From the NCBI RefSeq assembly GCF_900129505.1, contig NZ_LT670818.1, positions 7,287,001 through 7,351,000 of the forward strand: a stretch of 64,000 bases of DNA. Direction: 5' to 3'. Under the pieces are notes generated by a model. The model ran no database searches, had not been told where the DNA came from, and saw nothing but the letters and a program-made list of their open reading frames with translations. Within the stretch, counting starts at the first letter, position 1. Every line of letters begins with the position of its first letter. Below, in pieces: positions 17,300 through 26,274 of the stretch. Source of the DNA: Bradyrhizobium erythrophlei (GTDB lineage Bacteria; Pseudomonadota; Alphaproteobacteria; Rhizobiales; Xanthobacteraceae). The position numbers and the translations under genes are program-made.

Positions 17300-18721
17300 T
17301 CAGGACTTTTCCCCGGCTGCGGCGTAAGCAGAAATATCTCGCTCCAGAATCCGGCCTGCCCCCTTGTCGCCGACGATCACTCCATCACGTGCCACAACCT
17401 CGCCGCGGGCGATCGTCATCACCGGCCACCCGGTGACCTCGAAGCCCTCCCACGGAGTGTAGTCGGAGCCATGATGCAGATTCTCCTGTCGGATGGTCTC
17501 GCGACGGTGCGGGTCCCACAACGTGATATCGGCGTCGAAGCCGACGCCGATCGATCCTTTTCGCGGGTACAGACCGTACATCTTGGCGTGATTGGTAGAG
17601 GTTAACTCGACAAACCTGTTCAGCGAAATTCTGCCCGCCGAAACACCTTCCGAAAACAGGATCGGCAGCCGCGTTTCGACCCCGGGAATGCCATTCGGGA
17701 CCCAGCGAAACGACGTCTTGCCTCTGGGCGTGAGCTTGCCTTCGCTGCTTTGGTATCGGAACGGGCAGTGATCGGAGGAGAAGGTCTGGAACACGCCCTG
17801 CTGCAGGCCTTCCCAGATCGCCGCCTGGCTGGCCGCATCGCGAGGCGGCGGTGAACAGACATATTTTGCGCCTTCCATGTTCAGGCCCTCCAGATCGTTC
17901 GCAGTCAGCGTCAGATATTGCGGGCAGGTCTCGGCATAAACTTTCAGGCCGCGCTGCTGCGCCCAGCGAATCTGCTCCATGGCCTCGCGACCCGAAACGT
18001 GAACAATCATGATAGGCACGTCGATCAGTTCGGCGTGACTGATCGCGCGGTGTGCCGCTTCACGCTCAACCAGCTCCGGGCGGGAGGCCGTGTGAAAAAA
18101 CGGAGAGGTCTGTCCCGCGCGCTCAAGTCGGTCGGTCATGTACTTGATTGCATCATAGCCTTCCGCATGCACCATCACGAGTGCGCGCTCACGGCGCGCT
18201 ACCTCGAACACTTCGAGCAGCTGCCGATCGTTCAGCACCAGATCGTCGTAGGTCATAAACACCTTGAACGATGTGTAGCCGGCCTTCAGCAGCGCCGGCA
18301 ACTCCTGTCCGAGAACCTCAGGCGTAGGATCGGAGATGATCAAGTGAACAGAGACATCGATGTGGCATTCGCCCTCTGCCTGACGCACGTAATCCTCGAC
18401 GCATCGGCGCAAACTCATGCCGCGCTGTTGCAGGGCGAACGGCATGATGCAGGTGTTGCCGCCGGCGGCGGCAGCGGCCGTCGCCGAAGCGAAATCATCC
18501 GCCATCACGACATCGGGGCCGGAGGGCTGGGCGATATGCACGTGGCTGTCGATGCCGCCCGGAAGCACCAGCAGCCGGGAGGCGTCGATCTCGCGGGTCG
18601 CTCCCTCGATCTCAGCGGCGACCGCGACGATGCGTCCCGCCCGGATGCCGACATCCGCGCGAAATGTGTCGGAAGCCGTGACAACGGTGCCGCCACGAAT
18701 GGCAAGATCCAGCTTAGACAT
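17300..18721 (-). CDS. D-hydantoinase/dihydropyrimidinase
   Basis: 473 residues from the ATG at 18721 (CAGGAGAGACGC upstream). Metal site: DSHVHI (HxH), TSFKVFMTY (Lys that is carboxylated in the family), MVHAEGYD and IMIVHVS (two His) and SSDHCPF (Asp). The usual length is 455-485 residues. It opens cyclic amides such as dihydropyrimidines or 5-substituted hydantoins to N-carbamoyl acids; the exact substrate is open, and phenylhydantoinase- or allantoinase-like use is possible. No carbamoylase gene follows. A broken relative lies at 1-616 and a C-terminal scrap at 26275-26382. It ends a tight operon with a NitT/TauT importer. Confidence 0.9.
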   Translation of the reverse strand: MSKLDLAIRGGTVVTASDTFRADVGIRAGRIVAVAAEIEGATREIDASRLLVLPGGIDSHVHIAQPSGPDVVMADDFASATAAAAAGGNTCIMPFALQQRGMSLRRCVEDYVRQAEGECHIDVSVHLIISDPTPEVLGQELPALLKAGYTSFKVFMTYDDLVLNDRQLLEVFEVARRERALVMVHAEGYDAIKYMTDRLERAGQTSPFFHTASRPELVEREAAHRAISHAELIDVPIMIVHVSGREAMEQIRWAQQRGLKVYAETCPQYLTLTANDLEGLNMEGAKYVCSPPPRDAASQAAIWEGLQQGVFQTFSSDHCPFRYQSSEGKLTPRGKTSFRWVPNGIPGVETRLPILFSEGVSAGRISLNRFVELTSTNHAKMYGLYPRKGSIGVGFDADITLWDPHRRETIRQENLHHGSDYTPWEGFEVTGWPVMTIARGEVVARDGVIVGDKGAGRILERDISAYAAAGEKS

Positions 18722-18750
18722 TGCGTCTCTCCTGTCGATCCGGGCAAAGC

Positions 18751-19530
18751 TCAGGCCGCGGTCCATCCACCGTCCACCATCAGATTGATGCCGGTCACAA
18801 AACTCGCATCATCGCTGGCAAGAAACAACGCCGCCCGTGCCACATCATCGGGCAGCCCAAGCCGCGGCCATGGTGTGCGCCGATGAGCGCGATCCAGCAC
18901 ATCAGGATCGATCGCACGACCGGTGGCGCCAGTCTGGATTTTGCCTGGCGCTACGGCGTTGCAGACGATGCCCTGGGCGGCGTAATCGGCCGCGATCTGT
19001 CGGGTCAGGTAAGCAACCGCCGCCTTCGTTGTGCCATAAGCAATGTCGTCCGGCGCGGCAATGAATCCGTGTTGCGAGGACAAATTCACGATCCGCCCCC
19101 GGACCTCGCCGCGCGGCTCCTGAGTGATCATCTGCCCGACGGCCGCGCGGCAACATAGATAGGTCCCCGTCAGATTGACCTTGAGAACGCGGTCCCAATC
19201 GCCCTCGTCCATCTCCAGCAGCGGTCTTGCATGACGAATGCAAGCATTGTTGACGATGCCGTCGAGGCGGCCGTAACGGGAGACCGTCTCGGCGACCGTC
19301 CCGTCAACCTGTTCTCGCTGCGAGACATCGGTCGGAAGATAGACTGCCTTGCCGCCCTCCGCCGCGATCACATCGACGGTCGGCATGCCTCCTTCGATAA
19401 CCTGTTGGGTCACATCTGCAACCACCATGCGCGCGCCTTGGGACGCAAATAGCCGGGCGATGGCGCGGCCGATACCGGACGCGGCGCCGGTCACGATCCA
19501 CACCTGATCGGCGAGCCTGAGGCCGGTCAT
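18751..19530 (-). CDS. SDR family NAD(P)-dependent oxidoreductase
   Basis: 259 residues from the ATG at 19530 (ATGA overlap with the epimerase stop). GAASGIG binds the cofactor, VVADV suggests NAD preference, NNACIRH is the NNAG-like motif, LSSQHG holds the catalytic Ser, and YGTTK gives Tyr and Lys. It is a classical SDR alcohol/ketone oxidoreductase of unknown substrate, 29 bases upstream of the hydantoinase. Confidence 0.88.
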   Translation of the reverse strand: MTGLRLADQVWIVTGAASGIGRAIARLFASQGARMVVADVTQQVIEGGMPTVDVIAAEGGKAVYLPTDVSQREQVDGTVAETVSRYGRLDGIVNNACIRHARPLLEMDEGDWDRVLKVNLTGTYLCCRAAVGQMITQEPRGEVRGRIVNLSSQHGFIAAPDDIAYGTTKAAVAYLTRQIAADYAAQGIVCNAVAPGKIQTGATGRAIDPDVLDRAHRRTPWPRLGLPDDVARAALFLASDDASFVTGINLMVDGGWTAA

Positions 19531-20531
19531 GACGGCGCCCTCCATGCCTTGGGAACTGGGTCGAATGCTGGACCAAGCCACTGCAGATAATCCGCCAGCG
19601 CTTCCGTGAGATTGTAGCGAGGCAGGAAGGCCGTGTCGCCTCGCAGGCGTTCGATAGCCATGGCAGAGCGATCATAGGGCGCGTAATAATCGATGTTGGC
19701 CGACTCGCCCTGCTGGGCGAAACGCCATTCGAAGCCGGAGCAGACTTGTTGCAGCCGGGCGCAGAAATCCGCGATCGACCACATGAACCCGGCCGCCAGA
19801 TTGTAGACCCGATGGCGACGGGTGCGGGCATGCAGCAACTCGAGCACAGCGTCCGCTGCATCCCGCGCATAGAGCCAGTCGCGTAGATGCGAGCGCGGCA
19901 GGATCGCCGGTATGCCTGATCGGGCGGCTTGCACGATCTGGTACGGTGCGCTCGGCGTATCCCGCGCGCCGGTTGCATATTCCCATCGGCCGAAACAGGT
20001 GCCGAGACGGCCAATCGAGAGGTCGAGCCGATGCAGATCGGCGAGCCGCAGCGCGACCGCCTCGCTGGCCTGTTTGGTGATGCTGTAGAGCTGTTCGGGA
20101 CGCAGCGGCGTATCTTCCGTAAGCAAGCCAACATCTCGCCCGCTGGTGCCGTAGACCGAGCCCGAACTAAGATGCACCACGCGCCGGATGCCGCAAGCCG
20201 CCGCAGCCTCGACAGTGGCGGCCGCACCACCGACGTTGACGCGCACGACCCCGACGGGATTGGCGATCTCACGGCTCGTACCAGCGGTGACCGCGGCAAG
20301 ATTGAGGACACAGCTCGCATCACTCTGACGCAGCGCGACTTTCAGGCCTTCAGCATCGCAGATGTCCCCCAGGATCTGCTCGAACCTGCCGGGAAGGCCG
20401 GCGAACGTCCTCTGCGCATGTTCAGAAATCGGGAACAGATCGAAGCCGATGACGCGCTCACCACGCATCAGCAGCGCTTCGGTCACCGCCAAACCAACAA
20501 AGCCCGCCGCCCCCGTGACAAAAGCAGCCAT
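19527..20531 (-). CDS. NAD-dependent epimerase/dehydratase family protein
   Basis: 334 residues from the ATG at 20531. Extended SDR: FVTGAAGFVG for the dinucleotide, LSSGSVYG with the catalytic Ser, and YSITK with Tyr/Lys. The length fits nucleotide-sugar epimerases and related reductases. A sugar-nucleotide role makes no sense in this catabolic operon, so it more likely acts on a small-molecule carbonyl or hydroxyl group; this is inference. It overlaps the SDR and lies 4 bases after the AMDase-like gene. Confidence 0.85.
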   Translation of the reverse strand: MAAFVTGAAGFVGLAVTEALLMRGERVIGFDLFPISEHAQRTFAGLPGRFEQILGDICDAEGLKVALRQSDASCVLNLAAVTAGTSREIANPVGVVRVNVGGAAATVEAAAACGIRRVVHLSSGSVYGTSGRDVGLLTEDTPLRPEQLYSITKQASEAVALRLADLHRLDLSIGRLGTCFGRWEYATGARDTPSAPYQIVQAARSGIPAILPRSHLRDWLYARDAADAVLELLHARTRRHRVYNLAAGFMWSIADFCARLQQVCSGFEWRFAQQGESANIDYYAPYDRSAMAIERLRGDTAFLPRYNLTEALADYLQWLGPAFDPVPKAWRAPS

Positions 20532-20535
20532 CGGA

Positions 20536-21264
20536 TCAGGCCGCCTTGCGAAACAGCGTGCCCCAGCCGGTGACACGGGACGGGTCGACCCCGGCGATGA
20601 TCAAGCTTTTCCAGATCACGGTTGCGATGGTGTCGTAGATGGGAATGCCGACTTCCTGCTCCAGACCATCGACAAGCGGCGCCGCATTCAGATTGGTGCA
20701 GATCACGGTGATGGCCTGCGGTGCTTCCCTCGCGACCATCCGCGTCATGTCGATGATCTGCTGCCGTGTGACTTCTGAGAACGAAAAATTGTCTTGAAGT
20801 CCGAGATGGCGCTCGCCCCGACAGGCGATCCCCAATGCGCCGTAGTTCGACAGAATGCGGTTCTGCACGTCGTCACGATAGGGCGTCACGAAGCCGAGTT
20901 GCTTGACCTTGGTGGAGGCAAGCAACTCGTTCAACGCCAGCATGGATGTTGTTGCGGCAATTCCGGTCACTGAGGTGATCCGCTCGCACAGCCTGACGTC
21001 GGCTTCGAAACCCAGCCAGCCCGAAGACGTGCCGTTCCAGCCTATGACATCCACCTTTGCATGCGCGAGCAGTTCGGCCGCGCGCAGGATTTCACTGTCG
21101 TCAAATTGCGCCAGCGCGCTCGCGGACAACGCGATCTCGGTGACCTTGAAGCGGGAAAAATGCACGCTGACCTCCGGCAGGCCCGCGACCATCGCCTGGG
21201 AGATCGGCTCAAGAATGGTGTTGGACGAAGGCGTCAACATGCCGAGGAGAACACGTTTGGTCAT
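20536..21264 (-). CDS. Maleate isomerase/arylmalonate decarboxylase-like protein (Asp/Glu racemase superfamily)
   Basis: 242 residues. Two-cysteine members of this superfamily (maleate isomerase, racemases) have C-T-S at the first active-site motif; this protein has G78-T79-S80 (WNGTSS), Tyr129 (TPYRDD) and a single Cys189 (VICTNLNA). That is the arylmalonate decarboxylase pattern (Gly, Thr, Ser, Tyr, Cys), so decarboxylation of a malonate-type acid is as likely as isomerisation. A fragment of a close relative lies at 615-789. The gene is between the ABC ATPase and the epimerase with gaps of 2 and 4 bases. Confidence 0.75.
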   Translation of the reverse strand: MTKRVLLGMLTPSSNTILEPISQAMVAGLPEVSVHFSRFKVTEIALSASALAQFDDSEILRAAELLAHAKVDVIGWNGTSSGWLGFEADVRLCERITSVTGIAATTSMLALNELLASTKVKQLGFVTPYRDDVQNRILSNYGALGIACRGERHLGLQDNFSFSEVTRQQIIDMTRMVAREAPQAITVICTNLNAAPLVDGLEQEVGIPIYDTIATVIWKSLIIAGVDPSRVTGWGTLFRKAA

Positions 21265-21266
21265 GA

Positions 21267-22049
21267 TTATTCCATTGAGACGGGGCCAGCCTCGACCCGT
21301 TCGGGCCTTAGCAAGCTCAGGATGTGGCGCTTGATGTCGTTGAACCGCGGGCTGGTGATGTCGCGGGGACGAGGCAGATCGATCGGGATCAACTCGCGGA
21401 TGCGCCCGGGCCGGGCCGTCATGACCGCAACATGGGTGCCGAGCGTGAGAGCTTCGTCGATGCTGTGGGTGACAAAGACGATGGTGCCGGCGTGCTTTTG
21501 CCAGATGCCGACCAGTTCATTTTGCATGTCCATGCGGTTCTGCTCGTCGAGCGCGCCGAACGGCTCATCCATCAAGATGACCTGGGGGTTCATGAGCAAT
21601 GCGCGGGCAATCCCGACGCGCTGATTCATCCCGCCTGACAGCTCGGATGGATAATGGTTTTCGAAGCCGGTCAGACCCACCATGTCGATATAGCGCTGCG
21701 CTGCCTCGCGACGCATCAGCTTCTGGCTCCCGCGCAGCAGGAGGTGGAAGGCAACGTTTTCCCACACTGGCAACCATGGCATCAGGTTGGCGTGCTGGAA
21801 GACCATGCCACGATCGGCGCCGGGCGCGGTAATTGCCCGGCCATCGACTGTCACCTGACCTGAGGTAGGCTTCTCGAAACCCGCGATCATATTCTGGAGC
21901 GTGGACTTTCCGCAGCCGGAGGGGCCGAGCAGGCAGAGAAACTCGTTCTTCTCGACCGACAGGGTGATGTCGTCGAGCGCAACGACATCGGCCTTGCGCT
22001 TCAGGTCACGAAAAGTCTTGCTGACGTTCGATATCTGGATCGTCGCCAT
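21267..22049 (-). CDS. NitT/TauT-type ABC transporter ATP-binding protein
   Basis: 260 residues. Walker A is GPSGCGKST, the Q-loop FQHANLMPWLPVWENV is typical of SsuB/TauB, the signature is LSGGMNQR, Walker B is VILMDEPFGALDEQ and the H-loop is THSIDEA. The tail TARPGRI is also usual for this group. One base separates it from the permease and two from the AMDase-like gene, so it sits in the middle of the module-3 operon. Confidence 0.92.
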   Translation of the reverse strand: MATIQISNVSKTFRDLKRKADVVALDDITLSVEKNEFLCLLGPSGCGKSTLQNMIAGFEKPTSGQVTVDGRAITAPGADRGMVFQHANLMPWLPVWENVAFHLLLRGSQKLMRREAAQRYIDMVGLTGFENHYPSELSGGMNQRVGIARALLMNPQVILMDEPFGALDEQNRMDMQNELVGIWQKHAGTIVFVTHSIDEALTLGTHVAVMTARPGRIRELIPIDLPRPRDITSPRFNDIKRHILSLLRPERVEAGPVSME

Positions 22050-22050
22050 C

Positions 22051-22860
22051 TCAGCCCTCCCCGCCCTGAATCGTGGTGTTGCGCTGCCAGTGCAGGACGC
22101 GCGCCATCAGAGCCCGAATTGCCAAGTCGCTGAGATAGCCGAGCAGTCCGATGCTGGCCATGGCGGCGAGCACGAGGTCGTAGCGCAGGAAATAATAGGA
22201 ATCCCAGAGCACATAGCCGAGGCCGCTCTTCACCGCGACCAGCTCGGCCGTCACGGTCAGCATCCACGCCGAGCCGATACCGATGCGCAGGCCTGCAAAT
22301 ATGCTGGGCAACGCCGCGGGCAGGACGATGTACCGCAGCAATTGCCTCTGATCGCCACCAACCATGGCGCCGGCCCTGATCAGGTTACGGTCGCAACTCT
22401 TCACACCATGAATGGTGTCGAGCAGGATCGGGAAAAACGAGCCGAGAAATACCAGGAAGATCGCCGGCTTGTTGGCAATGCCAAACCAGATGATGGCGAG
22501 AGGAATCCACGACACCGGTGGTATCGGACGCAAAACCTGTAAGGTCGGCTCGATGATGGTCTCGATCCGCCTGGACCAGCCGATCGTCACGCCCAGCGAC
22601 ACCGCGAGCACGGTGGCTATGCCGAAGCCAGCCATCACCCGGGTGACGCTGGCCGCGGTATCGAAAATCCAGCTACCGCTGTAGGTTTGCGTATTGCCGT
22701 CGGTTGCGAACACCCAGTCGGCCCATGACCGCAGCACGGTCGTCGGCGCCGGGAGCAGCGCGGCCGGCAGCGTGCCAGACCGCGAAAAAATCTCCCAGCC
22801 CACCAGGATCAGCACTGGAACGATCCATCGTTCCAGCCCCTTGAGACGCAGCGACTTCAT
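22051..22860 (-). CDS. NitT/TauT-type ABC transporter permease
   Basis: 269 residues from the ATG at 22860; a TTG at 22872 overlapping the upstream stop is the alternative. About six membrane helices begin at WIVPVLILVGWEIF. VLRPIPPVSWIPLAIIWFGI is the SsuC/TauC hallmark, and AGAMVGGDQRQLLRYIVLPAALPSIFAGLR includes the coupling loop. Likely substrates are sulfonates, nitriles, pyrimidine-like or aromatic acids; none can be chosen from sequence alone. Confidence 0.9.
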   Translation of the reverse strand: MKSLRLKGLERWIVPVLILVGWEIFSRSGTLPAALLPAPTTVLRSWADWVFATDGNTQTYSGSWIFDTAASVTRVMAGFGIATVLAVSLGVTIGWSRRIETIIEPTLQVLRPIPPVSWIPLAIIWFGIANKPAIFLVFLGSFFPILLDTIHGVKSCDRNLIRAGAMVGGDQRQLLRYIVLPAALPSIFAGLRIGIGSAWMLTVTAELVAVKSGLGYVLWDSYYFLRYDLVLAAMASIGLLGYLSDLAIRALMARVLHWQRNTTIQGGEG

Positions 22861-22868
22861 AGCGCTGC

Positions 22869-23882
22869 TCAATAGCCGAGGTCAGACTTTGGCTTTCCAG
22901 TCGCAGCCTCGAGAAACCGATAATCCAGATTCTTTTCCACCGCGGCCGAGACATCCGAGTTGATGTATTTCAGATCACGCATCATCACTGCGATCGCAAG
23001 GGCCGATGCGCGATACATCTTGGGGTCGGGATAAAGGTTGCCGATCGCATCGGCGGCCACCGCCTTGTCGAGGCCCGTCACCTTGTTGATCACGTCGATC
23101 CAGGCCGGCTTGTCACCCGCGATATAGTCGTCGATCTTGACGATCGCCCTCACGGTTTCTTCAAGCGCCTTCGGCTCGGCGGCAATCACGTCCGAGCGGG
23201 TCAGCATCAAATTTGTAAGCTTGCCTGCCGCCTGATCATAGGGATGAGTGAACAGCTTGGCAGCGTTCAGCTGCACGATCTGCGTGCCGAACGGCTCGAC
23301 AGTGCAGATCAGCTCGATTTCTCCTCGCCGCAACGCCTGCAGGTGATCGGATGGATTTGGAATATTGATGAACTGAACGTCCTTGTTGACGTCGATACCC
23401 TGCTTGGCAAACGCCCCGCGCATGTGGATATCCTGGGCATTGCCGCGGGAGGCGGCGACGCGGAACGGCTTGCCGTCCGCCTTGTATTGGGCAATCACTT
23501 TCTTAAGCGAACCCCAGTCTTCCGGCGTGACGGGCAGGTCGTTGGTCACCAGCATGGCCGATCCGCCATTCACCTGGCCGGATATCGCAACTACGTCGAA
23601 ACCCTTATCCAGAGCGACCGCGTAATGAAGATACGTAACCTGCCCGACATCGATGCTCTTCGACACCAGCGCCGTGAGCACGTCGTTTCCGGTATTAAAG
23701 CCGATCGCCTCGATTTTGACGCCCTTGGCATATTGCGGCAGCAGTGCAAGCGGCGTGCAGTGCGCGCATTTTGCGTAACCGAGCTTAATGGTCGGCTCGG
23801 CCTGAGCCGCGGCGGGTACGCCATTCATGCTCAGCACGGCGAGCGAGGCGATGCCCACAATGAGGCAGATCGACTTCTTCAT
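22869..23882 (-). CDS. NitT/TauT-type ABC transporter substrate-binding protein
   Basis: 337 residues from the ATG at 23882. The signal peptide is KKSICLIVGIASLAVLSMNGVPAAAQA. The mature protein begins IKLGYAKCAHCTPLALLPQYA, an SsuA-like start with an unusual Cys-x-x-Cys, and has the GNDVLTALVSKSIDVGQV block and a late linker VIAAEPKALEETVRAI. First gene of the module-3 operon, read from a promoter divergent to the GntR gene. Confidence 0.9.
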   Translation of the reverse strand: MKKSICLIVGIASLAVLSMNGVPAAAQAEPTIKLGYAKCAHCTPLALLPQYAKGVKIEAIGFNTGNDVLTALVSKSIDVGQVTYLHYAVALDKGFDVVAISGQVNGGSAMLVTNDLPVTPEDWGSLKKVIAQYKADGKPFRVAASRGNAQDIHMRGAFAKQGIDVNKDVQFINIPNPSDHLQALRRGEIELICTVEPFGTQIVQLNAAKLFTHPYDQAAGKLTNLMLTRSDVIAAEPKALEETVRAIVKIDDYIAGDKPAWIDVINKVTGLDKAVAADAIGNLYPDPKMYRASALAIAVMMRDLKYINSDVSAAVEKNLDYRFLEAATGKPKSDLGY

Positions 23883-23967
23883 GAGAACACTCCGAACAGG
23901 GGGCACCGACGCATCACCTTCACTGCAACTGCCGTGCCAAATTGAATGCGATATGCAAAGCACATTT

Positions 23968-23980
23968 CTTATAGTATAAG
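23968..23980. promoter_or_regulatory. Candidate GntR operator (CTTATAGTATAAG)
   Basis: A perfect palindrome of 6-base arms around one base, 86 bases upstream of the binding-protein start and 89 before the GntR start. It is in the only divergent intergenic region of module 3 and would suit a FCD GntR dimer controlling both directions. It also looks like overlapping -10 elements, so promoter function is an alternative. Confidence 0.5.
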
Positions 23981-24068
23981 CAACTAGATAGAAGGGCTAC
24001 CGTTGCCACTTTTATGAGCTGCGCGGGGAAAAACGGATGAATATGAGGCACACCGCTTCGAGATCGAC

Positions 24069-24812
24069 ATGACCGAAGCAGCAACGCGCAACCGCGCCCG
24101 TCCGCGCTTCAAATCTGCTCGGCTGAAGCTGTCAGTAATGCCGCCGAAGCCCGCCCTGCAACGTTACTCCCTGCACGACCAATTGGTGGCGAAGCTCCGT
24201 GAGATGATCTTGAACAGCGAGCTCCGCCCGGGCTCCGCACTGCCCGAAAAAATGTTGTGCGAGAGCTTTGGCGTGTCCCGTACGCCGCTTCGCGAAGCTT
24301 TCAAGGTTCTGGCGTCCGAAGGACTGATCGAGCTGCGACCGCACCGCACGCCTCAGGTCACGCTGATTGATCCCGACGAAATCTCGGCGGTGTTCGAAGT
24401 TATGGTCGCGCTAGAGCGACTGGTCGGACTTCGTGCCGCGAGTCTCGCGACATCAAAAGAGATCACGGCAATCGACGCGATGCACGCACAACTCGTAGCG
24501 CACCATCGCGACGGCTCACGCGCCGCCTATTTTAGCATGAACCAGCAAATCCATGCGGAAATCGCGCGGCTGGCCGGCAATCCGGTGCTGCAAACGACCT
24601 GGGCGGCTCTGACAGCCAAAATCCTGCGGGCCAGATCGCTTGCCAACTTCGACGCCAAGCGTTGGGACGAGTCGATCAACGAGCACGAACATTTCATGGC
24701 GCTATTACGGGCGGGCGAAGCTGAAGGCTTCGCGGACGCGCTCAGCGAGCACATGCGCCGGACCGGCTCCGCCGTGTGTACCATGCTGACTGCGCCCCGC
24801 GACGCACCATGA
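24069..24812 (+). CDS. GntR family transcriptional regulator, FCD subfamily
   Basis: 247 residues. The winged helix at about 30-100 includes LHDQLVAKLREMILNSELRPGS, KMLCESFGVSRTPLREAFK and LASEGLIELRPH. The FCD domain follows, with FSMNQQIHAEIARLAGN and the late SINEHEHFMALL supplying ligand/metal residues. The extra 25 or so basic N-terminal residues may be unstructured; M24 at 24138 is an alternative start. Divergent from the ABC operon and followed after 41 bases by the amidohydrolase, which it probably also controls. Confidence 0.9.
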   Translation: MTEAATRNRARPRFKSARLKLSVMPPKPALQRYSLHDQLVAKLREMILNSELRPGSALPEKMLCESFGVSRTPLREAFKVLASEGLIELRPHRTPQVTLIDPDEISAVFEVMVALERLVGLRAASLATSKEITAIDAMHAQLVAHHRDGSRAAYFSMNQQIHAEIARLAGNPVLQTTWAALTAKILRARSLANFDAKRWDESINEHEHFMALLRAGEAEGFADALSEHMRRTGSAVCTMLTAPRDAP

Positions 24813-24853
24813 AGACAACGCACCGGGCACTGCTCGATTAGGAACAATGCCGT

Positions 24854-26227
24854 ATGGGAGGCCAAGCTTTGATTTCCGAATTGAATCACTTCGACCTTTT
24901 CCTCACCGGAGCCACTATTCTCACGGGAAACCCGGGCCAGCCCGAGATTCGTGACGGTTCGATCGGTGTCCGTGACGGTAAGATTACGTGGCTGGGACAT
25001 GGAACACCGCAGAGCGGCCATACCACCAAACGGGTGCTGAAATTGGCCGGTTGCGTGGTGACGCCGGGCTTCGTCAACACCCACACCCACTCGATCCTGA
25101 CAATGGTTCGCGGCGTAGCTGTCGATGCCGGTTTCGCCCCGTCCTACACGCCCGGTATTCCGAAAGGCCCCGAACTCAATCCGGATCAGGCGCGAGCGTT
25201 TGCACGCCTTGGCGCATTGGAAGCCCTGCTATTCGGGTCCACCGTTCTGGGCGACCATTTCGCTCACGCCGACGTCGCCACGGAGTCCATGGCGGAGTTG
25301 GGAATGCGGCTCTGCCCGAGCTGGCGCATCCACGATGTCGATTTTGCAGAGGTCGCGCACGGAAGTTGGACCCACCGCCCCGCCATCGGCGCAAAGATGC
25401 TGGGAGCCGCGATGGACCTTTACGATCGCTGGAAGGGCCATCCGCGGGTCACGGTGAATTTGGCGGCACATGCCGTGGACACGTGCTCTGACGGTTTTCT
25501 TCGCGAGATCGCCGAATTGGCCAGCCGCCACTCCTTGGTCGTCAGCACGCATTTGGGACAGAGCATCGTCGAGCTGGATCGCGTTCGTGAGCGTACCGGC
25601 AAGACTTCGACGGAGGTACTCGAAGACGTCGGGCTACTGAATTCCCGCTTGATAGGTGGGCATTGCATCTATCTGACTGACTCCGACATTGCCCGGATGG
25701 CGCGGAGCGGTGCTCACGTCGTACATATCCCGAAATGCAACGCTTCTTCCGGCCGGTTTGCTCCGACCCCGAAGTTAAAGCGAGCCGGAATCAATATAGC
25801 GCTGGCTACCGATACACAGCACGGCGACATGGTGGAGCTCATGCGCTGGGCGCTTGTGACCGCGCGCGTGCAAACCGGGAGCGTGGACGATGAATGGCAA
25901 CCGCATCACGTCTTCCACATGGCGACGCTCGGCGGAGCCAAGGCACTCGGCATGGCCGACTCGATCGGCAGCATTGAAGTCGGAAAGCGCGCCGACCTCG
26001 TCGTATTTGATTTCCAGCGGCCCCATTTGACCCCTCAGGTCAACCCGCTTGGCAACCTGGTGCACACGGGCCACGGACGAGATGTCGCGATGGTGCTGGT
26101 CGATGGCGAAATCTTGGTCGAGGACGGGCGGCCCACGCGCGTCGACATGGATGTCATCTGCCGCGAGGCCGAGAAAGCCGCGCGCGAGGTTTGGAGCGAT
26201 GTAGGCCGTCAGTACTGGGCGGCGTGA
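24854..26227 (+). CDS. Amidohydrolase family protein (TRZ/ATZ/chlorohydrolase-like), paralogue of 11700-13052
   Basis: 457 residues from the ATG at 24854; a TTG at 24869 with GGGAGG 6 bases upstream is a serious alternative and would match the paralogue's N-terminus. Motifs: NTHTHSILTMVRG (HxH), THLGQSIVELD, GGHCIYLTDSDIA and LATDTQHGDMVEL (catalytic Asp). The match to the module-2 enzyme runs end to end at roughly half identity by eye, so this is an older duplication or two related imports. Heterocycle deamination or dechlorination is the family's chemistry. Confidence 0.86.
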   Translation: MGGQALISELNHFDLFLTGATILTGNPGQPEIRDGSIGVRDGKITWLGHGTPQSGHTTKRVLKLAGCVVTPGFVNTHTHSILTMVRGVAVDAGFAPSYTPGIPKGPELNPDQARAFARLGALEALLFGSTVLGDHFAHADVATESMAELGMRLCPSWRIHDVDFAEVAHGSWTHRPAIGAKMLGAAMDLYDRWKGHPRVTVNLAAHAVDTCSDGFLREIAELASRHSLVVSTHLGQSIVELDRVRERTGKTSTEVLEDVGLLNSRLIGGHCIYLTDSDIARMARSGAHVVHIPKCNASSGRFAPTPKLKRAGINIALATDTQHGDMVELMRWALVTARVQTGSVDDEWQPHHVFHMATLGGAKALGMADSIGSIEVGKRADLVVFDFQRPHLTPQVNPLGNLVHTGHGRDVAMVLVDGEILVEDGRPTRVDMDVICREAEKAAREVWSDVGRQYWAA

Positions 26228-26274
26228 TGACGTGTCGCTTGTTTAATGCGCTGCCATGAAGGCCGAATGAGAAC

